Positions 1-11,259 are shown, counted from the stretch's first letter. The stretch is DNA of 64,000 bases from Streptomyces lavendofoliae (GCF_014649735.1 NZ_BMTP01000001.1:310001-374000), one strand, 5' to 3'. Program-made: numbers and translations. The notes: generated from the sequence alone by a model not told the origin.

Positions 1-335
1 ACGCGTCCAGGGCCCCCAAGGGGGTACCCCTGCTGGAGCTGACGGCGGACCGGTCGCCCAGCCTGCGCCGGTTCGGCACCGCCCGGCTGACCGCGGAGGC
101 GGTCCGGGTGGCGGGCGACCTGCCGGCGCGGGTGGCGGCCGAGGCCAAGGTGCTGCGCGTCCGTTCGTACGACTCCATCAGCCTGGAAATGACCGGCGGA
201 CGGACCGTGGTGTGGGGCAATGGTGAGGACGGCGAGGCGAAAGCGCGTACGCTCAGCGCACTGATGAAGGCGGCGCCCAAAGCGGGGCACTTCGACGTGA
301 GTGCGCCGACCGCCCCTGCGGCGTCGCGGAGTTGA
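1..335 (+). CDS. ftsQ: FtsQ, cell division protein, 3' end only
   Basis: The reading frame enters at position 3 and ends at TGA 333-335, leaving the last 110 residues. The segment reads APKGVPLLELTAD and later FGTARLTAEAVRVAGDLP, which I recognise as the C-terminal half of actinobacterial FtsQ (DivIB). FtsQ is a bitopic membrane protein whose extracytoplasmic POTRA and beta domains recruit FtsL and FtsB to the divisome. Its position directly upstream of ftsZ in the same direction is the standard dcw order. The cytoplasmic tail, membrane segment and POTRA domain lie outside the window, so the start cannot be judged. Confidence 0.9.
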   Translation, partial: ASRAPKGVPLLELTADRSPSLRRFGTARLTAEAVRVAGDLPARVAAEAKVLRVRSYDSISLEMTGGRTVVWGNGEDGEAKARTLSALMKAAPKAGHFDVSAPTAPAASRS

Positions 336-378
336 CGCACATACGCCCTGGCCAGCACCCTGGTTGGTCAGCGCTATG

Positions 379-388
379 GGTGATCACA
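379..388. promoter_or_regulatory. candidate BldD box upstream of ftsZ
   Basis: A perfect 8-bp palindrome GTGATCAC spans 380-387, with GGTGA again at 392-396. The published BldD consensus is AGTGA-n-TCACC, a pair of inverted GTGA/TCAC arms, and ftsZ is an established BldD target in Streptomyces. Here the arms abut with no spacer. It lies about 230 bp upstream of the ftsZ start. Assignment is by motif resemblance only. Confidence 0.45.
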
Positions 389-425
389 TAGGGTGAAAAG
401 AAAAACGGGAGGTTCGGCGTGTTCG

Positions 426-516
426 TTGAACGTGCGCCACTTGTCGACTTAGTGTCCTGTTCGGAAGAGTCCAGCGAACAGAGACACTGGTAACCCTAAA
501 CTTCAACGTTAGGGTT
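426..516 (+). promoter_or_regulatory. ftsZ promoter region with WhiA-like motif and inverted repeat
   Basis: A possible promoter is TTGAAC (426-431) and TAGTGT (450-455) with an 18-bp spacer. A GACAC motif, the WhiA core, sits at 483-487. It is followed by an 8-bp perfect inverted repeat, AACCCTAA (492-499) and TTAGGGTT (509-516), separated by 9 nt. In Streptomyces ftsZ has several promoters, one sporulation-specific and dependent on Whi regulators, so clustered motifs are expected. The inverted repeat is a candidate operator or 5' UTR hairpin. The rest of the 336-613 gap shows nothing else I recognise. Confidence 0.45.
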
Positions 517-613
517 TGGGTCGGCGTTTCGGACCGTCCCATCGGCATCCGTCGTCGCGGCGCGAGACCACCGCGTAGTGGCGACACGTAACTCGAGGCG
601 AGAGGCCTTCGAC

Positions 614-1828
614 GTGGCAGCACCGCAGAACTACCTCGCAGTCATCAAGGTCATCGGTGTCGGCGGCGGTGGTGTCAATGCCATCAACCGAATGATCGAG
701 GTCGGTCTCAAGGGCGTCGAGTTCATCGCCATCAACACGGACGCGCAAGCACTGTTGATGAGCGACGCCGACGTCAAGCTCGACGTCGGCCGTGAACTCA
801 CCCGCGGCCTCGGGGCCGGAGCGAACCCGGCAGTCGGTCGCAAGGCGGCAGAGGACCACCGTGAGGAGATCGAGGAGGTCCTCAAGGGGGCCGACATGGT
901 CTTCGTCACCGCAGGCGAAGGCGGCGGCACCGGCACCGGCGGCGCGCCCGTCGTCGCCAACATCGCCCGATCGCTGGGCGCCCTGACGATCGGTGTGGTG
1001 ACCCGCCCCTTCACTTTCGAGGGCCGGCGCCGCGCCAACCAGGCGGAGGACGGCATCGCCGAGCTCCGCGAAGAGGTCGACACCCTCATCGTCATCCCGA
1101 ACGACCGGCTGCTGTCCATCTCGGACCGCCAGGTCAGCGTGCTGGACGCGTTCAAGTCCGCCGACCAGGTGCTGCTCTCCGGCGTCCAGGGCATCACCGA
1201 CCTCATCACCACCCCGGGTCTCATCAACCTCGACTTCGCCGACGTCAAGTCGGTCATGTCCGAGGCGGGCTCGGCCCTCATGGGGATCGGCTCGGCCCGC
1301 GGCGACGACCGCGCGGTGGCGGCCGCCGAAATGGCGATCTCCTCGCCGCTGCTGGAAGCCTCCATCGACGGCGCCCGCGGGGTGCTGCTCTCCATCTCCG
1401 GTGGCTCGGACCTCGGCCTGTTCGAGATCAACGAGGCCGCGCAGCTGGTCAGCGAGGCGGCCCACCCGGAGGCGAACATCATCTTCGGCGCGGTGATCGA
1501 CGACGCCCTCGGCGACGAGGTGCGGGTCACCGTCATCGCGGCCGGCTTCGACGGCGGCCAGCCTCCGGCCCGGCGGGACAACATCCTGAGCGCCGGGTCG
1601 AGCAAGCGCGAGGAGCCCGCGCCCCCGGTGCGGGCGGCCGAGCCGCCCCGCCCGGTGAGCGGCCTCGGCACCGTTCCGGTGCGCGAGGAGTCGCCGGCCC
1701 CGGCGCCCGAGCCCGCCCCGGCGGCGAGCGACAGCTCCCTGTCGGTCACCCCGCCGGCGGTCCCGCCGGCCCGCCCCTACCCGGACACCTCGGCCGAGGA
1801 GCTGGACGTCCCGGACTTCCTGAAGTGA
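614..1828 (+). CDS. ftsZ: FtsZ, tubulin-like cell division GTPase
   Basis: The product is 404 aa. It polymerises at the future septum and organises the divisome; in Streptomyces it is needed for sporulation septa. The glycine-rich GTP-binding tubulin signature GGGTGTG is at residues 103-109, NTDAQAL lies in the N-terminal domain, and the T7 loop [10 protein letters not shown] completes the GTPase site of the next subunit. A low-complexity Pro/Ala/Glu linker follows residue ~320, and the C-terminal DVPDFLK peptide is the docking site for partners such as SepF. I chose GTG 614 because it gives the family N-terminus ([13 protein letters not shown]) and follows the purine-rich GGCGAGAGG. An upstream GTG at 578 would add 12 atypical residues. 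pgeF follows after 9 bp. Confidence 0.97.
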   Translation: MAAPQNYLAVIKVIGVGGGGVNAINRMIEVGLKGVEFIAINTDAQALLMSDADVKLDVGRELTRGLGAGANPAVGRKAAEDHREEIEEVLKGADMVFVTAGEGGGTGTGGAPVVANIARSLGALTIGVVTRPFTFEGRRRANQAEDGIAELREEVDTLIVIPNDRLLSISDRQVSVLDAFKSADQVLLSGVQGITDLITTPGLINLDFADVKSVMSEAGSALMGIGSARGDDRAVAAAEMAISSPLLEASIDGARGVLLSISGGSDLGLFEINEAAQLVSEAAHPEANIIFGAVIDDALGDEVRVTVIAAGFDGGQPPARRDNILSAGSSKREEPAPPVRAAEPPRPVSGLGTVPVREESPAPAPEPAPAASDSSLSVTPPAVPPARPYPDTSAEELDVPDFLK

Positions 1829-1837
1829 CCGCGTGAC

Positions 1838-2602
1838 GTGATAGGGCAGCACGACTCAGTGAGCGGCGCGCACTTCGCCTTCACCGACCGGTGGGGCGGG
1901 GTGAGCGCCGTTCCGTACGAAGAGCTCAACCTCGGCGGAGCGGTCGGCGACGACCCCGGTTCCGTCACGGCCAACCGCCGGCTCGCCGCCGGAGCGCTGG
2001 GGCTCGACCCCCGGCGGGTCGTGTGGATGAACCAGGTGCACGGCCGGGACGTCGCCGTGGTGGACGGCCCGTGGGCGCCGGACCGGGAGGTCCCGGCGGT
2101 GGACGGGGCGGTCACCGCCCGTCGCGGGCTCGCCCTGGCGGTGCTGACCGCCGACTGCACGCCCGTCCTGCTGGCCGACCCGGTCGCGGGTGTGGTGGGC
2201 GCGGCGCACGCCGGCCGCCCCGGGATGGTGGCGGGTGTCGTGCCGGCCACCGTCGAGGCCATGATCGCGCTGGGCGCCGAGGCGTCGCGGATCATCGCCC
2301 GTACCGGTCCGGCCGTGTGCGGGCGCTGCTACGAGGTTCCCGCGGCCATGCGGGACGAGGTCGCCGCCGTCGTACCGGAGGCGCACGCCGAGACGAGTTG
2401 GGGCACTCCGGCCGTGGACGTGACCGCCGGTGTGCTCGCCCAGCTCGACGCGCTGGGGGTGCACGACCGGCGCGCGTCGGAGGTCTGCACGCGCGAGTCG
2501 CGCGACCACTACTCGTACCGCCGCGACCGCACCACGGGGCGACTCGCCGCATATGTCTGGCTTGATGGGGGCACCACCCGGCCGAAGGCCGGGGGAGGGT
2601 AA
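1838..2602 (+). CDS. pgeF: PgeF/YlmD, peptidoglycan editing factor (multicopper-oxidase-like fold)
   Basis: 254 aa. The YlmD/YfiH/LACC1 family, long called polyphenol oxidase, has purine-nucleoside phosphorylase or adenosine-deaminase-type activity, and in E. coli it prevents misincorporation of L-Ser into cell-wall precursors. Family motifs seen are WMNQVHG, LTADCTPVLLAD and AAHAGRPGM, containing the His and Cys residues of the metal site; the usual AGWRG reads AGRPG. The GTG start lies 9 bp after ftsZ and suggests co-transcription. The last ~12 residues (GGTTRPKAGGG) are encoded by a palindromic repeat element at 2566-2599, so the tail is probably not functional protein sequence. Confidence 0.9.
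   Translation: MIGQHDSVSGAHFAFTDRWGGVSAVPYEELNLGGAVGDDPGSVTANRRLAAGALGLDPRRVVWMNQVHGRDVAVVDGPWAPDREVPAVDGAVTARRGLALAVLTADCTPVLLADPVAGVVGAAHAGRPGMVAGVVPATVEAMIALGAEASRIIARTGPAVCGRCYEVPAAMRDEVAAVVPEAHAETSWGTPAVDVTAGVLAQLDALGVHDRRASEVCTRESRDHYSYRRDRTTGRLAAYVWLDGGTTRPKAGGG
2566..2599 (+). repeat. small palindromic Streptomyces-type repeat, copy 1
   Basis: The core is CCCGGCC (2577-2583), loop GAA, GGCCGGG (2587-2593). It is flanked by GGGGGCACC on the left and GGGGGAGGG on the right. The right flank also supplies the Shine-Dalgarno sequence for ylmE. A second copy in inverted orientation lies in the gltB leader at 61124-61155. It encodes the end of pgeF. Confidence 0.65.
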
Positions 2603-2606
2603 GCAG

Positions 2607-3326
2607 ATGACGGACCGCAAGGCGCAACTCGCCGAGAACCTGGCGCGAGTGGAGGAGCGCATCTCCGCCGCGTGCGCCGCCGCCGGACGTGAGCGCGAGG
2701 ACGTGACCCTGATCGTGGTCACCAAGACCTACCCCGCGAGCGACGTGCGGCTGCTGCACGAGCTGGGTGTCCGCCATGTCGCCGAGAACCGGGACCAGGA
2801 CGCGGCCCCGAAGGCCGCCGCCTGCGCGGACCTCGACCTGACCTGGCACTTCGTCGGTCAGTTGCAGACCAACAAGGTGCGTTCCGTGGTGGGTTACGCC
2901 CACGAGGTCCAGTCGGTGGATCGGTTGAAGCTCGTCACCGCACTGTCGAGCGCCGCGGCGCGCGCCGGGCGCGAGCTGGGGTGCCTGATCCAGGTCGCCC
3001 TGGACGCGGAGTCCGGTGAGCGGGGCGAGCGCGGTGGTGTCGCGCCGGACGGCGTCGAGCGGTTGGCCGACGCGGTGACCGCCGCGCCGGGGCTGCGGCT
3101 CGACGGGCTGATGACGGTCGCGCCGCTGGCCGGCCCGTACGCGGGGCGCCAACGGGCCGCGTTCGACCGGCTGATGGAATTGGCATCGGGCCTGCGCGCG
3201 TCCCGTCCGGCTGCGAACATGGTGTCAGCAGGGATGAGTGCGGACCTCGAGGACGCCGTGGCGGCCGGGGCGACACATGTGCGCATCGGTACGGCGGTAC
3301 TCGGAGACCGACCCCGGCTCGGGTAA
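2607..3326 (+). CDS. ylmE: YlmE/YggS, PLP homeostasis protein
   Basis: 239 aa. This COG0325 family binds pyridoxal phosphate and keeps free PLP and amino-acid pools in balance; no enzymatic turnover is established. The PLP Schiff-base lysine is in VVTKTYPASDV (about residue 38). The phosphate-binding end of the alanine-racemase-like TIM barrel appears as SAGMSADLEDA and VRIGTAVLG near the C-terminus. The ATG at 2607 follows GGGGGAGGG closely and lies 4 bp after the pgeF stop. The HFVGQLQTNKVR motif is also typical. In actinobacteria the gene sits between ftsZ and sepF, and its link to division is by location only. Confidence 0.93.
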   Translation: MTDRKAQLAENLARVEERISAACAAAGREREDVTLIVVTKTYPASDVRLLHELGVRHVAENRDQDAAPKAAACADLDLTWHFVGQLQTNKVRSVVGYAHEVQSVDRLKLVTALSSAAARAGRELGCLIQVALDAESGERGERGGVAPDGVERLADAVTAAPGLRLDGLMTVAPLAGPYAGRQRAAFDRLMELASGLRASRPAANMVSAGMSADLEDAVAAGATHVRIGTAVLGDRPRLG

Positions 3327-3392
3327 CGTCGCGAAGCAAGTCGGACCACAGCAGAAAATATGGTCATTTCCGCCGAACAGCGGACAGGCCTC

Positions 3393-3446
3393 GTGGATCG
3401 CGGGCACGTGGTGACGCTGTGCCCACTAATGGTGAGGGCGATCCAC
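3393..3446 (+). promoter_or_regulatory. nested hairpin in the ylmE-sepF gap
   Basis: A 15-nt arm, GTGGATCGCGGGCAC (3393-3407), is complementary to a split 3' arm: GTGCCC (3419-3424) pairs with its inner 6 nt and GCGATCCAC (3438-3446) with its outer 9 nt. This leaves a 13-nt bulge (3425-3437) and an 11-nt loop. The structure ends just before the sepF Shine-Dalgarno GCGGAGGA (about 3451-3458). It could be a leader structure or a bulged terminator. No run of T follows, which makes an intrinsic terminator less likely. Confidence 0.4.
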
Positions 3447-3468
3447 CACAGAGCGGAGGACTCAGAGA

Positions 3469-4095
3469 ATGGCCGGCGCGATGCGCAAGATGGCGGTCTA
3501 CCTCGGCCTCGTGGAGGACGATGGGTACGACGGCCGGGGTTTCGACCCCGATGACGACTTCGAACCCGAGCTGGAGCCGGAGCCCGAGCGCGACCGACGG
3601 CGCCACCAGCCCCCGCACCAGCCTTCGCACCAGGCGGAGCGCGAGGAGCCGGTGCGGGTCGTCCAGCAGCCCCCCGTGCAGCGCGACCCCGTTCCGCTTC
3701 CCGCTGAAAGTGGACGTCCGGCACGAATCGCCCCCGTGGCATCCATCACACCTGAACGACCGAGCCTGGAGAAGAACGCACCGGTGATCATGCCCAAGGT
3801 CGTGTCCGAGCGGGAGCCCTACCGCATCACCACACTTCACCCCCGGACCTACAACGAGGCCCGTACCATCGGGGAACACTTCCGCGAGGGCACGCCTGTG
3901 ATCATGAACCTCACCGAGATGGATGACACGGACGCGAAGCGACTTGTCGACTTTGCCGCCGGTCTCGTCTTCGGGCTGCATGGCAGCATTGAGCGAGTGA
4001 CGCAGAAGGTGTTCCTGCTCTCTCCTGCTAACGTCGATGTCACGGCGGAGGACAAGGCCCGTATCGCAGAGGGCGGATTCTTCAACCAGAGCTGA
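3469..4095 (+). CDS. sepF: SepF, FtsZ membrane anchor and bundling protein
   Basis: 208 aa. SepF binds the FtsZ C-terminal peptide and tethers Z-rings to the membrane, which matters in actinobacteria because they lack FtsA. The N-terminus [10 protein letters not shown] is the amphipathic membrane-binding helix. An acidic, Gln/Pro/His-rich linker (residues ~15-105) follows, with ESGRPARIA inside it. The globular SepF domain runs from about residue 118: [17 protein letters not shown], then [20 protein letters not shown] and [11 protein letters not shown]. The ATG follows a good GCGGAGGA site; the second Met (MRKM at residue 5) is an alternative start. The DVPDFLK peptide of FtsZ encoded upstream is its expected partner. 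Confidence 0.93.
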   Translation: MAGAMRKMAVYLGLVEDDGYDGRGFDPDDDFEPELEPEPERDRRRHQPPHQPSHQAEREEPVRVVQQPPVQRDPVPLPAESGRPARIAPVASITPERPSLEKNAPVIMPKVVSEREPYRITTLHPRTYNEARTIGEHFREGTPVIMNLTEMDDTDAKRLVDFAAGLVFGLHGSIERVTQKVFLLSPANVDVTAEDKARIAEGGFFNQS

Positions 4096-4164
4096 GAGCA
4101 CGACACCGGGAACGGCCGGCCGGAGGGCCGGTGAACATGGGATCAGGGGAGAGGGAAGCGCGGG

Positions 4165-4461
4165 ATGAGCGTCGCACTACAAGTGATCTACATCGCTCTG
4201 ATGTGCTTCCTTGTCGTCCTGATCTTCCGGCTGGTCATGGACTACGTCTTCCAGTTCGCCCGTTCATGGGAACCCGGGAAGGCGATGGTGGTCGTTCTTG
4301 AGGCCACCTACACTGTCACCGATCCACCACTGAAGCTTCTGCGGCGGTTCATCCCGCCGCTGCGTCTCGGGGGCGTGGCACTCGACCTGTCCTTCTTCGT
4401 TCTGATGATCATCGTCTACATCCTGATCTCCATCGTGAACAGCTTCATGATGAGGGTGTGA
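4165..4461 (+). CDS. ylmG: YlmG/YggT family small membrane protein
   Basis: 98 aa with two YggT-type hydrophobic segments. The first, VIYIALMCFLVVLIFRLVMDYV, spans residues ~5-26; the second, LSFFVLMIIVYILISIV, spans ~74-92. The YggT signature between them is DPPLKLLRRFIPPLRLG. The family is membrane-embedded and conserved next to sepF and divIVA in Gram-positive bacteria. Roles in division or osmotic tolerance have been suggested but the molecular function is unknown. The ATG is preceded by GGGGAGAGGGA. A weak hairpin, CCGGCC-GGAG-GGCCGG (4116-4131), lies between sepF and this gene. Confidence 0.88.
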   Translation: MSVALQVIYIALMCFLVVLIFRLVMDYVFQFARSWEPGKAMVVVLEATYTVTDPPLKLLRRFIPPLRLGGVALDLSFFVLMIIVYILISIVNSFMMRV

Positions 4462-4517
4462 GGGTGTAGCGATACGGTCCTGCCGACTGCCGACGACTAC
4501 GTAGAGGTGAAGGAAAG

Positions 4518-5606
4518 ATGCCGCTGACCCCCGAGGACGTGCGGAACAAGCAGTTCACGACCGTCCGCCTCCGAGAAGGCTATGACGAGGACGAGGTCGA
4601 TGCCTTCCTCGACGAGGTCGAAGCCGAACTGACGCGTCTGCTCCGTGAGAACGAGGACCTGCGCGCCAAGCTCGCCGCCGCCACGCGCGCGGCCGCGCAG
4701 AACCAGCAGCAGCAGGGTATGCGCAAGCCTCCGGAGCAGCAGGACCAACGGCCCGTCGGCCCCGGGGCCCCCGTGCCCGCCGGGATATCGGGTCCGCCGG
4801 TCCAGCAGCAGCCCCCGCAGATGGGTCCCCCCCAGCTGCCCGGTGGTGCTCCTCAGCTGCCGGCCGGTCCCAGCCACGGCGGCCCGCAGGGCCAGCACGG
4901 CCCCGGCCCCATGCAGGGCGGCCCCATGGGTGGCCCGATGGGCGGTCCCATGGGTGGCCCCATGGGCGGTCACGGCCCGCAGATGCCGCAGCCCGGTCAG
5001 GGCCCCGGCGGCGACAGCGCGGCCCGTGTCCTCTCCCTCGCGCAGCAGACCGCCGACCAGGCGATCGCGGAGGCCCGTTCCGAGGCCAACAAGATCGTCG
5101 GCGAGGCACGCTCGCGCGCCGAGGGTCTGGAGCGCGACGCCCGCGCCAAGGCGGACGCCCTGGAGCGGGACGCGCAGGAGAAGCACCGCGTCGCGATGGG
5201 CTCGCTGGAGTCGGCCCGCGCCACGCTGGAGCGCAAGGTCGAGGACCTGCGGGGCTTCGAGCGCGAGTACCGCACGCGCTTGAAGTCCTACCTGGAGAGC
5301 CAGCTGCGCCAGCTGGAGACCCAGGCCGACGACTCGCTGGCGCCGCCGCGGACGCCGTCCGCCGCGCCGTCGCTGCCGCCGTCCCCGTCGATGGCGTCGG
5401 CCGGTGCGAGCGCCCCGTCGTACGGCGGCAACCAGACCATGGGCGGCGGTCCGTCCATGGGTGGTGGCCCGTCCTACGGCGGCCAGCAGCAGATGTCGCC
5501 CGCGATGACGCAGCCGATGGCACCGGTGCGGCCCCAGGCGCCGCAGCCGATGCAGCAGGCTCCGTCGCCGATGCGCGGCTTCCTCATCGACGAGGACGAC
5601 AACTGA
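4518..5606 (+). CDS. divIVA: DivIVA, polar growth determinant
   Basis: 362 aa. In Streptomyces DivIVA is essential and marks hyphal tips, directing apical cell-wall growth. The N-terminal membrane-binding and first coiled-coil motif is [21 protein letters not shown] followed by [19 protein letters not shown] (residues 2-40). A long Gln/Pro/Gly/Met-rich spacer (residues ~55-165) holds the GGPM repeat. A second coiled coil (~170-275: [21 protein letters not shown] and onward) mediates oligomerisation. A flexible Gly/Pro/Met tail ends in [11 protein letters not shown]. The ATG follows GGTGAAGGAAAG. A strong terminator follows, so this ends the division cluster transcript. Confidence 0.97.
   Translation: MPLTPEDVRNKQFTTVRLREGYDEDEVDAFLDEVEAELTRLLRENEDLRAKLAAATRAAAQNQQQQGMRKPPEQQDQRPVGPGAPVPAGISGPPVQQQPPQMGPPQLPGGAPQLPAGPSHGGPQGQHGPGPMQGGPMGGPMGGPMGGPMGGHGPQMPQPGQGPGGDSAARVLSLAQQTADQAIAEARSEANKIVGEARSRAEGLERDARAKADALERDAQEKHRVAMGSLESARATLERKVEDLRGFEREYRTRLKSYLESQLRQLETQADDSLAPPRTPSAAPSLPPSPSMASAGASAPSYGGNQTMGGGPSMGGGPSYGGQQQMSPAMTQPMAPVRPQAPQPMQQAPSPMRGFLIDEDDN
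4917..4970 (+). repeat. 12-bp tandem repeat in divIVA (GGPM units)
   Basis: Four consecutive 12-bp units of the type GGCCCCATGGGT encode Gly-Gly-Pro-Met. Third-position variation (GGC/GGT, CCC/CCG) shows they are diverged copies. They lie in the disordered spacer between the two coiled coils, where copy-number change would keep the frame. Confidence 0.85.
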
Positions 5607-5650
5607 CGGGGGCGGTCGCGCGATCCGCGCGTAGCCGTCGGTAGGCAGAA

Positions 5651-5691
5651 GGGCCGGGGCCCGGGACGTACATCGTCCCGGGCCCCGGCCC
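5651..5691 (+). terminator. terminator after divIVA
   Basis: An 18-bp perfect stem (5651-5668 pairing with 5674-5691) surrounds a 5-nt loop, is preceded by AGAA and followed by TTT. It lies 45 bp downstream of the divIVA stop. Confidence 0.88.
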
Positions 5692-5852
5692 TTTGCGCGG
5701 TGGTGCCGGGCGGGGTGCCGGGTCGGCGCCGGGCCCCCTCGGCCGTGGGGCCCCGTGACGGGTGGCCCGCCGGGGGTCGCCGTCGGCCGCTGCCGGGCGT
5801 GGTGGGTGCCGTGCGGCGCCAAGTGCCGGGCGGCCGGTGCGTGCGGACGAGG

Positions 5853-5885
5853 AAGGGCCCGGCCACTGTCGGTGGCCGGGCCCTT
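5853..5885 (-). terminator. terminator after ileS
   Basis: A 14-bp perfect stem, AAGGGCCCGGCCAC (5853-5866) with its complement at 5872-5885, surrounds a 5-nt loop. It lies 10 bp past the minus-strand ileS stop. The 5692-5852 stretch between the two convergent terminators shows no gene. Confidence 0.85.
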
Positions 5886-5895
5886 CGGTGGTTCG

Positions 5896-9027
<3,132 letters not shown>

Positions 9028-9032
9028 CGAAT

Positions 9033-9310
9033 CCTCCGGCGGACTGTTCCTCGTTCCGTCGGAGGGACGAGAGCGCCTGCGCTGCGGCCGGCTCCCGCGG
9101 TACCACCCTCCTTGGCCCCGGACGCCTCGGCGGCGCCCTGAGCCCCCTCATTGGGGTCGCGATGCCGGTTCTACTCACCCCGCGGTCGCCCGCGCGGGCT
9201 TTCTTCCGGCGGCTCCGGGGTGATGCTTCACATCGGGCTCGCCCCCGGGCTCTCACCGTCCCCGGGTCGCTCATGGCTGCGTACGACGCTACTCGTCCCC
9301 ATCCAAGCCT
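9033..9310 (-). promoter_or_regulatory. translational T-box riboswitch controlling ileS
   Basis: Read on the minus strand. The T-box sequence AGGGTGGTACCGCG is at 9109-9096. The specifier ATC (Ile) is at 9224-9222 in a GCATCACCCCGG context typical of the compact Stem I of actinobacterial ileS T-boxes. Downstream, CCCTCC (9066-9061) can pair either with GGAGGG at the 5' edge of the T-box domain (antisequestrator) or, as CCTCCGACGG, with CCGCCGGAGG, which contains the ileS Shine-Dalgarno (sequestrator). No terminator lies between T-box and start, so control should be at ribosome access: uncharged tRNA-Ile opens the site. Boundaries are approximate. Confidence 0.88.
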
Positions 9311-9322
9311 TTCGCTGAGCCC

Positions 9323-9328
9323 AGTGTA
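9323..9328 (-). promoter_or_regulatory. candidate ileS -10 element
   Basis: TACACT on the minus strand lies about 12-15 nt upstream of the T-box start near 9310. No convincing -35 hexamer was found at 16-18 bp. The stretch 9330-9560 between this promoter and the next gene has no ORF I would defend. Confidence 0.35.
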
Positions 9329-9588
9329 AGGGCCCGGTCGGACAACGGCCGACCGCTTTGCGCACGGCGGTCGCGTGACCCGAATGGCCACACCCGGTCC
9401 GGCCGCCCCAGGACGCCTCAGGGGGCGATTTGCGGCGCTGGGAGCTGGGCACAACGGATGCAGGTCGCCCCCGCCGCGGGCACGGGGCGTCCGCGACGGC
9501 GGCGTGCCCCGTTGCCGCGGGGCTTGAGTCGATTTATCGTCCCAGCACGATTCGCGAGCAAGATCACAATATGTGAAGGGGCCGCGAG

Positions 9589-11259
9589 ATGGTGGCGAAG
9601 AAGACCGCCGCGAAGAAGACCGCCGCGAAGAAGGCGGCGTCCGGCAGATCCACCGCTACCGCGAAGGGCGCGGCGGCCAAGGACACGACGGGGAAGAAGA
9701 GCACGGCGAGCACGGCGTCGAAGCCGGCGGCACGCGCGCGCAAGACGGTCGCGGAGAGGTCCGGGGGCGCGGCGGCCCCCGAGCGCGGCGCCGCCGCTGC
9801 CGCGAAGAAGGCCGACCGGTCCGCGAAGCGGGCGGAGACGGCGGAGGCCGCCGCGTCGGCGCCGCGGGGGTCCGCCGCGTCCTCCGGCCGTGGGGCCGCC
9901 GAGCGGGCGGGCCCGGCGGCCGGGAAGCCGGGCGGACGGCGGGCGGCGGGGACGACCGCTCCGGCGGGGGGCCGGAGGACCGCCGAAGAGGCGCCTGCCG
10001 CCCCGGGCGGCGGAAAGGCGGCCGTCAAAAAGGCGACGAGCGGGAGGGCGCCCGCGAAGAAGACGGCCGGCGCGGGTGTGGCCGCCGAAAAGAAGGGCAA
10101 GAAGGCGACTGCCGGTAAAGCGGTGCCCCGCGCGGACGAGGCGGTCCGCGAGAAGGCGTCCGCCGGGAAGGCGGGTGGTGGCGGGGCGGTCGCGGGGGAG
10201 GGCGGTGCGGTGACGGGGAGTACGGCTGCCGGGAAGGCGCCCGCTCGTAAGGCGCCCGCCAACAAGGCGCCCGCCGGCAAGGCGTCCGCCGGCGAGGCCG
10301 CCACGGTTGCCGGGAAGGCGCCCGCTCGTAAGGCGACCGCCAAGAAGACGACCGCCAAGAAGACGACCGCCCGGAAGGTGTCCGCCGGGAAGGCCGGCGG
10401 TGGTGGGGCGGTGACGGGGAGCACGGCCGGCGAAGAGGCGCGCGCGCCCGGAGCGGGCCGGAGCGGGCCGGCGGAGCGGAGGACGGCCGCCGGGCGGAGC
10501 GACGCGGAGGCCCCGGCGTCCCGGAAGCCGGCGTCCCGCCGGAAGGCGAGCGCCACGGCGGCGGCCGGGGAACAGGACGCGGCGGTGGACCCGTCCCGGG
10601 TGGCGAAGGGTGCCGGGGCGGCGTCTCGTAGGAGGGCGGCCGGTGAGCCGGGCGACGCGAAGGGCGCCGCCGGCAGCCGGACGGGAAGCAAGCGCGCGGC
10701 CGCCAAGGCCGCGGGAAAGGCCGCGACCGCGGCCGAGGGGGCGGCCGAGGCCGCGGAACAGACAGGAGCCAGGACAGTGGCAGCGAAGAAGACCGCGGAC
10801 GTGACCACGGCACCGGCCGCCTCGGCCGTACCCCCCGCCCGGGGCGTCGCCGGAACGGCACCGGAGGAACTCGCCGTACGGCCCGGGGAGGAGCCCTGGA
10901 GCCCCGAGGAGGTCGCGGAGGCGCGTGCCGAGCTGGAGGGCGAGGTGACCCGCCTCCAGGCGGAGATCGCCGCCTCCGAGGAGGCCCTGTCCGGGCTGAT
11001 GCGGGACTCCGGGGACGGCGCGGGGCACGACGAGGCCGACACCGGCACCAAGAACATCACCCGTGAGCACGAGATGGCGCTCGCCGCCAACGCCCGCGCC
11101 ACGCTGGAACAGACCCAGCACGCGCTGCAGCGGCTCGACGCGGGGACGTACGGGCTGTGCGAGGTGTGCGGCAAGCCGATCGGCAAGGCGCGCATGCAGG
11201 CCTTCCCGCGCGCCACCCTGTGCGTGGAGGACAAGCAGAAGCAGGAACGGCGAGGCTGA
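9589..11259 (+). CDS. Ala/Lys-rich protein with C-terminal TraR/DksA-type zinc-finger domain
   Basis: 556 aa. The last ~110 residues match the TraR/DksA family: a coiled-coil region (residues ~430-500), then a finger C524-x2-C527-x17-C545, ending AFPRATLCVED. The fourth cysteine expected at 548 is Asp (GAC), so the Zn site is incomplete. Residues 1-~420 are a low-complexity AKKTAAKK / GKAPARKAPA array resembling histone H1 or the basic tails of actinobacterial HU proteins. This suggests nucleic-acid or nucleoid binding coupled to an RNA-polymerase-secondary-channel-like domain; both roles are inferred. A purine-rich GAAGGGG precedes the ATG and CACAAT (about 9566-9571) may be the -10. The large N-terminal array could be extended or collapsed by repeat slippage. 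Confidence 0.8.
   Translation: MVAKKTAAKKTAAKKAASGRSTATAKGAAAKDTTGKKSTASTASKPAARARKTVAERSGGAAAPERGAAAAAKKADRSAKRAETAEAAASAPRGSAASSGRGAAERAGPAAGKPGGRRAAGTTAPAGGRRTAEEAPAAPGGGKAAVKKATSGRAPAKKTAGAGVAAEKKGKKATAGKAVPRADEAVREKASAGKAGGGGAVAGEGGAVTGSTAAGKAPARKAPANKAPAGKASAGEAATVAGKAPARKATAKKTTAKKTTARKVSAGKAGGGGAVTGSTAGEEARAPGAGRSGPAERRTAAGRSDAEAPASRKPASRRKASATAAAGEQDAAVDPSRVAKGAGAASRRRAAGEPGDAKGAAGSRTGSKRAAAKAAGKAATAAEGAAEAAEQTGARTVAAKKTADVTTAPAASAVPPARGVAGTAPEELAVRPGEEPWSPEEVAEARAELEGEVTRLQAEIAASEEALSGLMRDSGDGAGHDEADTGTKNITREHEMALAANARATLEQTQHALQRLDAGTYGLCEVCGKPIGKARMQAFPRATLCVEDKQKQERRG

Noticed and set aside
9781..10440. CRISPR-like or satellite array in the repetitive DNA of the DksA-like gene
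   Set aside because: The repeats are in-frame codon-level variations encoding Ala/Lys units with no uniform repeat-spacer structure.
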